DNA from: Chloroflexota bacterium
GTDB taxonomy: Bacteria > Chloroflexota > JAJPGV01
NCBI GenBank assembly: GCA_021325635.1
Contig: JAJPGV010000027.1
Location: 1 to 64,000 of the forward strand
Length of the DNA: 64,000 nucleotides
Direction of reading: 5' to 3'
Part shown: positions 61,392-64,000 of the stretch, in pieces
How the letters are laid out: every line of letters begins with the position of its first letter
How positions within the stretch are numbered: position 1 is the first letter of the stretch
The notes under the pieces: model-generated
Told to the model about the DNA's origin: nothing
What the model saw: the letters and a program-made list of their open reading frames with translations, nothing else
Databases searched by the model: none
Program-made: the position numbers and the translations under genes

Positions 61392-62459
61392 TCATGCCGG
61401 GCGATAGACGTCGAAGCGGGTGAGCAGGACCACGTCCGGGGAGAGCGCCCCAAAGCGCACGGATCCCGCCGGCAGAGGGCTGCCGGGATCCGTGACGCCC
61501 GCCGCCAGACGTCCTGCCTGGTAGACCTCCAGTCGCTGGCCTCGAAGCATGACGGTGATGGCGCTGTCCGCGCCCTGGGGCAGCGGGTCCAGGTAGCGGC
61601 CCACCGGCAGCAGGACTTGCAGGGTAGTACCCGTGTTGCACTGGGCGCGCTGCATGCTGACCGCGCCCGAGGTTGGTTCGACCGTTACCCGGTAGAACTG
61701 ATCGGAGTCGTCGACACAGCCGCGCAGCTGGACCTGGTAGCCGGCATCCCCAGACAGCTGGCGAGCGTGCGATTGCACCACGAAGTCTTGCGCCAAGACG
61801 TTTCGGGCCACCGCGAACTCGAACGCCCTGTCGGCATGGAATTCGAGGCCGGCGGCGGTAAAGCGAACGTCGTTGCCCTCGACCTGGGTGTGGGGAATGA
61901 ACTGCGCCTCGCCCTGCGACGGCTGGAAGCTGAACAGCAGGCTGCCATGGCCAGGGCCGGCAGCCAGGGCCTGCGTGGCATTCGCCGCGTGGGTGCGGAT
62001 GGCAAGTGCCACGACCAGCACCCCCATTACGCCGAGCAGCAGGCCGGCCGGCAGCAAGAGCCGGGGACGCGACACGGCGCCAGCCGGCGAATCGAACGGC
62101 GATGCGGGCCGAGACGAAACGGTCTGCACTGTCTCTCCGCGCAGGACCTCCGATGGCGACACAGCAGCGGCGGCGGGGAGCGGCCTGGACGCGTAAGGCA
62201 GCTCAACGAGCCCGTGCGAGACCGCGATCGCGGCCACCTGAGCCCGGCGGTGCACGTTGAGCTTGGTCAGAATGTGCTTGACGTGCCTGGACACCGTGGC
62301 CGGCGTAATGCACAGAGCCTCAGCGATCTCCGGATTGGTGAGGCCCTCGCCCACGAGTCGAGCAACCTCAATCTCGCGGCGAGAAAGCAGCTGCAGCACG
62401 CCTGGCGGCAGGCACGATCCTTCCTGGTTAGGCCTGCCCAAGACGGTGCTCAGCGCCAT
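61392..62459 (-). CDS. Membrane-anchored LuxR-type regulator with extracytoplasmic sensor domain
   Basis: A 355-residue one-component regulator. The LuxR HTH comes first (about 24-81: LLSRREIEVARLVGEGLTNP, VSRHVKHILTKLNVHRR). A transmembrane helix follows (about 134-156), then an outer domain (about 165-355) with YQVQLRGCVDDSDQFYRVTV, similar to laminin-G/3-keto-glycoside-hydrolase-like sandwiches. It could bind a glycan or other ligand outside and act on DNA inside, as in ToxR-type proteins. I chose ATG 62459 behind GGAGGGAA. It is the first gene upstream of the adhesin gene, on the same strand. Confidence 0.88.
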   Translation of the reverse strand: MALSTVLGRPNQEGSCLPPGVLQLLSRREIEVARLVGEGLTNPEIAEALCITPATVSRHVKHILTKLNVHRRAQVAAIAVSHGLVELPYASRPLPAAAAVSPSEVLRGETVQTVSSRPASPFDSPAGAVSRPRLLLPAGLLLGVMGVLVVALAIRTHAANATQALAAGPGHGSLLFSFQPSQGEAQFIPHTQVEGNDVRFTAAGLEFHADRAFEFAVARNVLAQDFVVQSHARQLSGDAGYQVQLRGCVDDSDQFYRVTVEPTSGAVSMQRAQCNTGTTLQVLLPVGRYLDPLPQGADSAITVMLRGQRLEVYQAGRLAAGVTDPGSPLPAGSVRFGALSPDVVLLTRFDVYRPA

Positions 62460-62565
62460 TTCCCTCCAAGCCCCCACCAACTTCTATCGCAACCTACCAC
62501 AATGCCGCCCGTTCGGTCGACATCGTTAGCCGCATCTGGTGGGGCACCGACGTAGGGTGGAAGTC

Positions 62566-63951
62566 ATGAGATGGCCGTGGCGGCGATCCGCAGCAGGCAG
62601 CAACGTCCACGTTCGGGAAGAGGCGGCTTATCCGTCCGGAACCCTGGAGGACTTCTACTGGGGCCGGCCGGTCAGCGGCACCGAAGAGGACTACCTGTGG
62701 CGCCGCCTGTCGGACAGCTGGTATCAGAAGGACGTCGTCCCGGCCACGTACCTGGAGCTGCACAACCAGTGCTACGAGGCCTACAACTCCAATCCGCTGG
62801 CCAAGCAAGCGATCGAGATCACCACCTCCATGGTCCTGGGCAGCGGGCTCAAGGTTGTGGCCCACAGCCAGCGCGTCCAGAAGATCCTCGACCGCTTCTG
62901 GCACGACGCCGACAACCACATGGACCTGCGTGTCTACAGCCTGTGCACCGAGCTAGCGCTGTACGGCGAGCAGTTCGTCCGATTCTTCGTGAACCCCATC
63001 GACGGCGCGGTCAAGATCGGGCAGATCGATCCGTCGACGATCGATGAGATCGAGACGGATCCCAACAACGTCGAGCGGCCGCTGCGGTTCCACCAGCGGC
63101 CCGTCGGTGAACTCACGGGTCGTGACCAGCCGGCAGCGAGCGGCGGGGCGTCCACCGGACCAGCCACCTTCTCGAGCGGCGCCCGATTCCCACAGTCCGG
63201 CACGTCGGACGGCCGCTGGCTCGACGCCGGCGAAGAGGTGGTCCAGTTCGCCATCAACAAGGTCAGCAACGCCAAGCGCGGACAGAGCGACCTGGCCACC
63301 ATGCTCGTCTGGCTGCGGCGGTACAAGGACTGGCTGACCGACCGCGTGCGCCTCAACAAGTACAAGGGCGCATTTCTGTGGGACGTGAAGCTCACCGGCG
63401 CGGACAAGAAAACCATCGACCGCAAACGCAACGAGTACGGCTACCCGCCGCTGCCGGGCAGCGTCATCGTGCACAACGAAGGCGAGGAGTGGGCCGCCAT
63501 CGAGCCCAAAATCGGGGCCGACCAGGTCGAGGCCGATGGCCGGGCCATCAAGATGATGGTGGCCGTCGGCGCCGGGCTGCCGGAGCACTACCTGGCCGAA
63601 GGCGGCAACGTCAACCGCGCGACGGCGGCCGAGATGGGCCTGCCCACACTGAAGCGCTTCGAGCGACGGCAGGACTACTTCGGCTTCATGCTGCGCACCG
63701 TCCTCGACCGCGTGCTGCACGAAGCCGAGCTGGCCGGATTGCTGTCTCCACGAGCGGACCAGCGCTACGACGTCGTCTTTCCGCCCATCGACGTGGACGA
63801 CGGTCGGAACGTAGCCGCCGCCGTGGGACAGCTGGTGCCGGCCCTGCAGGCTGCCAAACAGGAAGGCTGGCTGAGCGACGCCGCCGCCGTGAAGCTGCTG
63901 CACCGCTTCCTGGGAGGGGACGCCTTCGACGCGGCCGAGCAGCAGGGCTGA
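62566..63951 (+). CDS. Phage portal protein
   Basis: A 461-residue portal protein. LEDFYWGRPVSGTEEDYLWRRLSDSWYQ, QCYEAYNSNPLAKQAIEI and RLNKYKGAFLWDVKLTG are typical of tailed-phage portals that form the dodecameric DNA entry ring of the head. The start is ATG 62566 (MRWPWRRS) after GGTGGAAG. No terminase gene precedes it; the neighbour upstream is the host-like LuxR gene in the opposite direction. It suggests the start of a prophage, satellite or gene-transfer-agent-like cluster. Confidence 0.92.
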   Translation: MRWPWRRSAAGSNVHVREEAAYPSGTLEDFYWGRPVSGTEEDYLWRRLSDSWYQKDVVPATYLELHNQCYEAYNSNPLAKQAIEITTSMVLGSGLKVVAHSQRVQKILDRFWHDADNHMDLRVYSLCTELALYGEQFVRFFVNPIDGAVKIGQIDPSTIDEIETDPNNVERPLRFHQRPVGELTGRDQPAASGGASTGPATFSSGARFPQSGTSDGRWLDAGEEVVQFAINKVSNAKRGQSDLATMLVWLRRYKDWLTDRVRLNKYKGAFLWDVKLTGADKKTIDRKRNEYGYPPLPGSVIVHNEGEEWAAIEPKIGADQVEADGRAIKMMVAVGAGLPEHYLAEGGNVNRATAAEMGLPTLKRFERRQDYFGFMLRTVLDRVLHEAELAGLLSPRADQRYDVVFPPIDVDDGRNVAAAVGQLVPALQAAKQEGWLSDAAAVKLLHRFLGGDAFDAAEQQG

Positions 63952-63952
63952 G

Positions 63953-64000
63953 ATGCCGGGCGAGAGCTACTATCCGCTGACCAGCCCGGAACGGACGAAT
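63953..64000 (+). CDS. Start of the next phage-cluster gene (partial)
   Basis: An ATG one base after the portal stop opens MPGESYYPLTSPERTN and stays open to the window end. Too short to identify. By position it may be a head-morphogenesis or protease gene. Confidence 0.4.
   Translation, partial: MPGESYYPLTSPERTN

Overview
This is a contiguous, GC-rich bacterial chromosomal window that is almost entirely coding. The mix of genes suggests a Gram-positive-like or monoderm-type lineage, most plausibly Chloroflexota or a neighbouring terrestrial phylum. The evidence is a B12-dependent class II ribonucleotide reductase, a split glycine decarboxylase (gcvPA/gcvPB), a short actinobacterial-type MutY, PIG-L/MshB-like deacetylase, coxSMG-type genes, a SipW-like signal peptidase and many multi-domain surface proteins. 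The taxonomic call is inference from gene content, not from a marker tree.

Left part (1-21.9 kb): the 5' end of a probable class C group II intron sits directly behind the terminator of a 7Fe ferredoxin gene. Next come cobO, a MacA/ATPase/MacB export operon, a 520-bp imperfect palindrome of short repeated words, a Bax-inhibitor-1 membrane protein, argS, an isolated rpoA, a signal peptidase and a cyclic-nucleotide-binding protein. They are followed by a BNR protein / GltD-like oxidoreductase / beta-carbonic anhydrase run, a decaying set of three tiny genes, tRNA-Phe(GAA), an RdgB/HAM1-like pyrophosphatase, mutY with a GntR/FCD regulator, and gcvT-gcvPA-gcvPB.

Middle part (21.9-36.5 kb): a tightly overlapping minus-strand exopolysaccharide operon. 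Its genes run comF, a GT39-like transferase, a secreted glycosidase-like lipoprotein, a glycosidase-Wzy fusion, a UDP-sugar epimerase/decarboxylase, an O-antigen ligase/polymerase, a flippase-like protein, two GT4 glycosyltransferases and rnhA. Stop-start overlaps of the form NTGA, with ATG, GTG, TTG and CTG all used, suggest translational coupling throughout. The glycosidase-Wzy fusion next to its stand-alone paralogue is the most unusual coding arrangement in the window.

Right part (35.5-64 kb): an orphan response regulator, a DUF167 protein, an isolated FliD-like protein, peroxiredoxin, a 2-oxoacid dehydrogenase E1 pair, a methyltransferase, a TauE/SafE permease, cox-type small and medium subunits with CoxG but no large subunit, nrdJ, a gamma-carbonic anhydrase, a PIG-L deacetylase and two more GT39-like proteins. 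A block of secreted proteins follows (a beta-propeller lipoprotein, a two-domain cupredoxin-like protein, an FxLYD-like protein and a giant Ig/IPT-repeat protein), headed by a membrane-anchored LuxR-type regulator. The last complete gene encodes a phage portal protein, so the window ends inside a prophage or phage-derived element.
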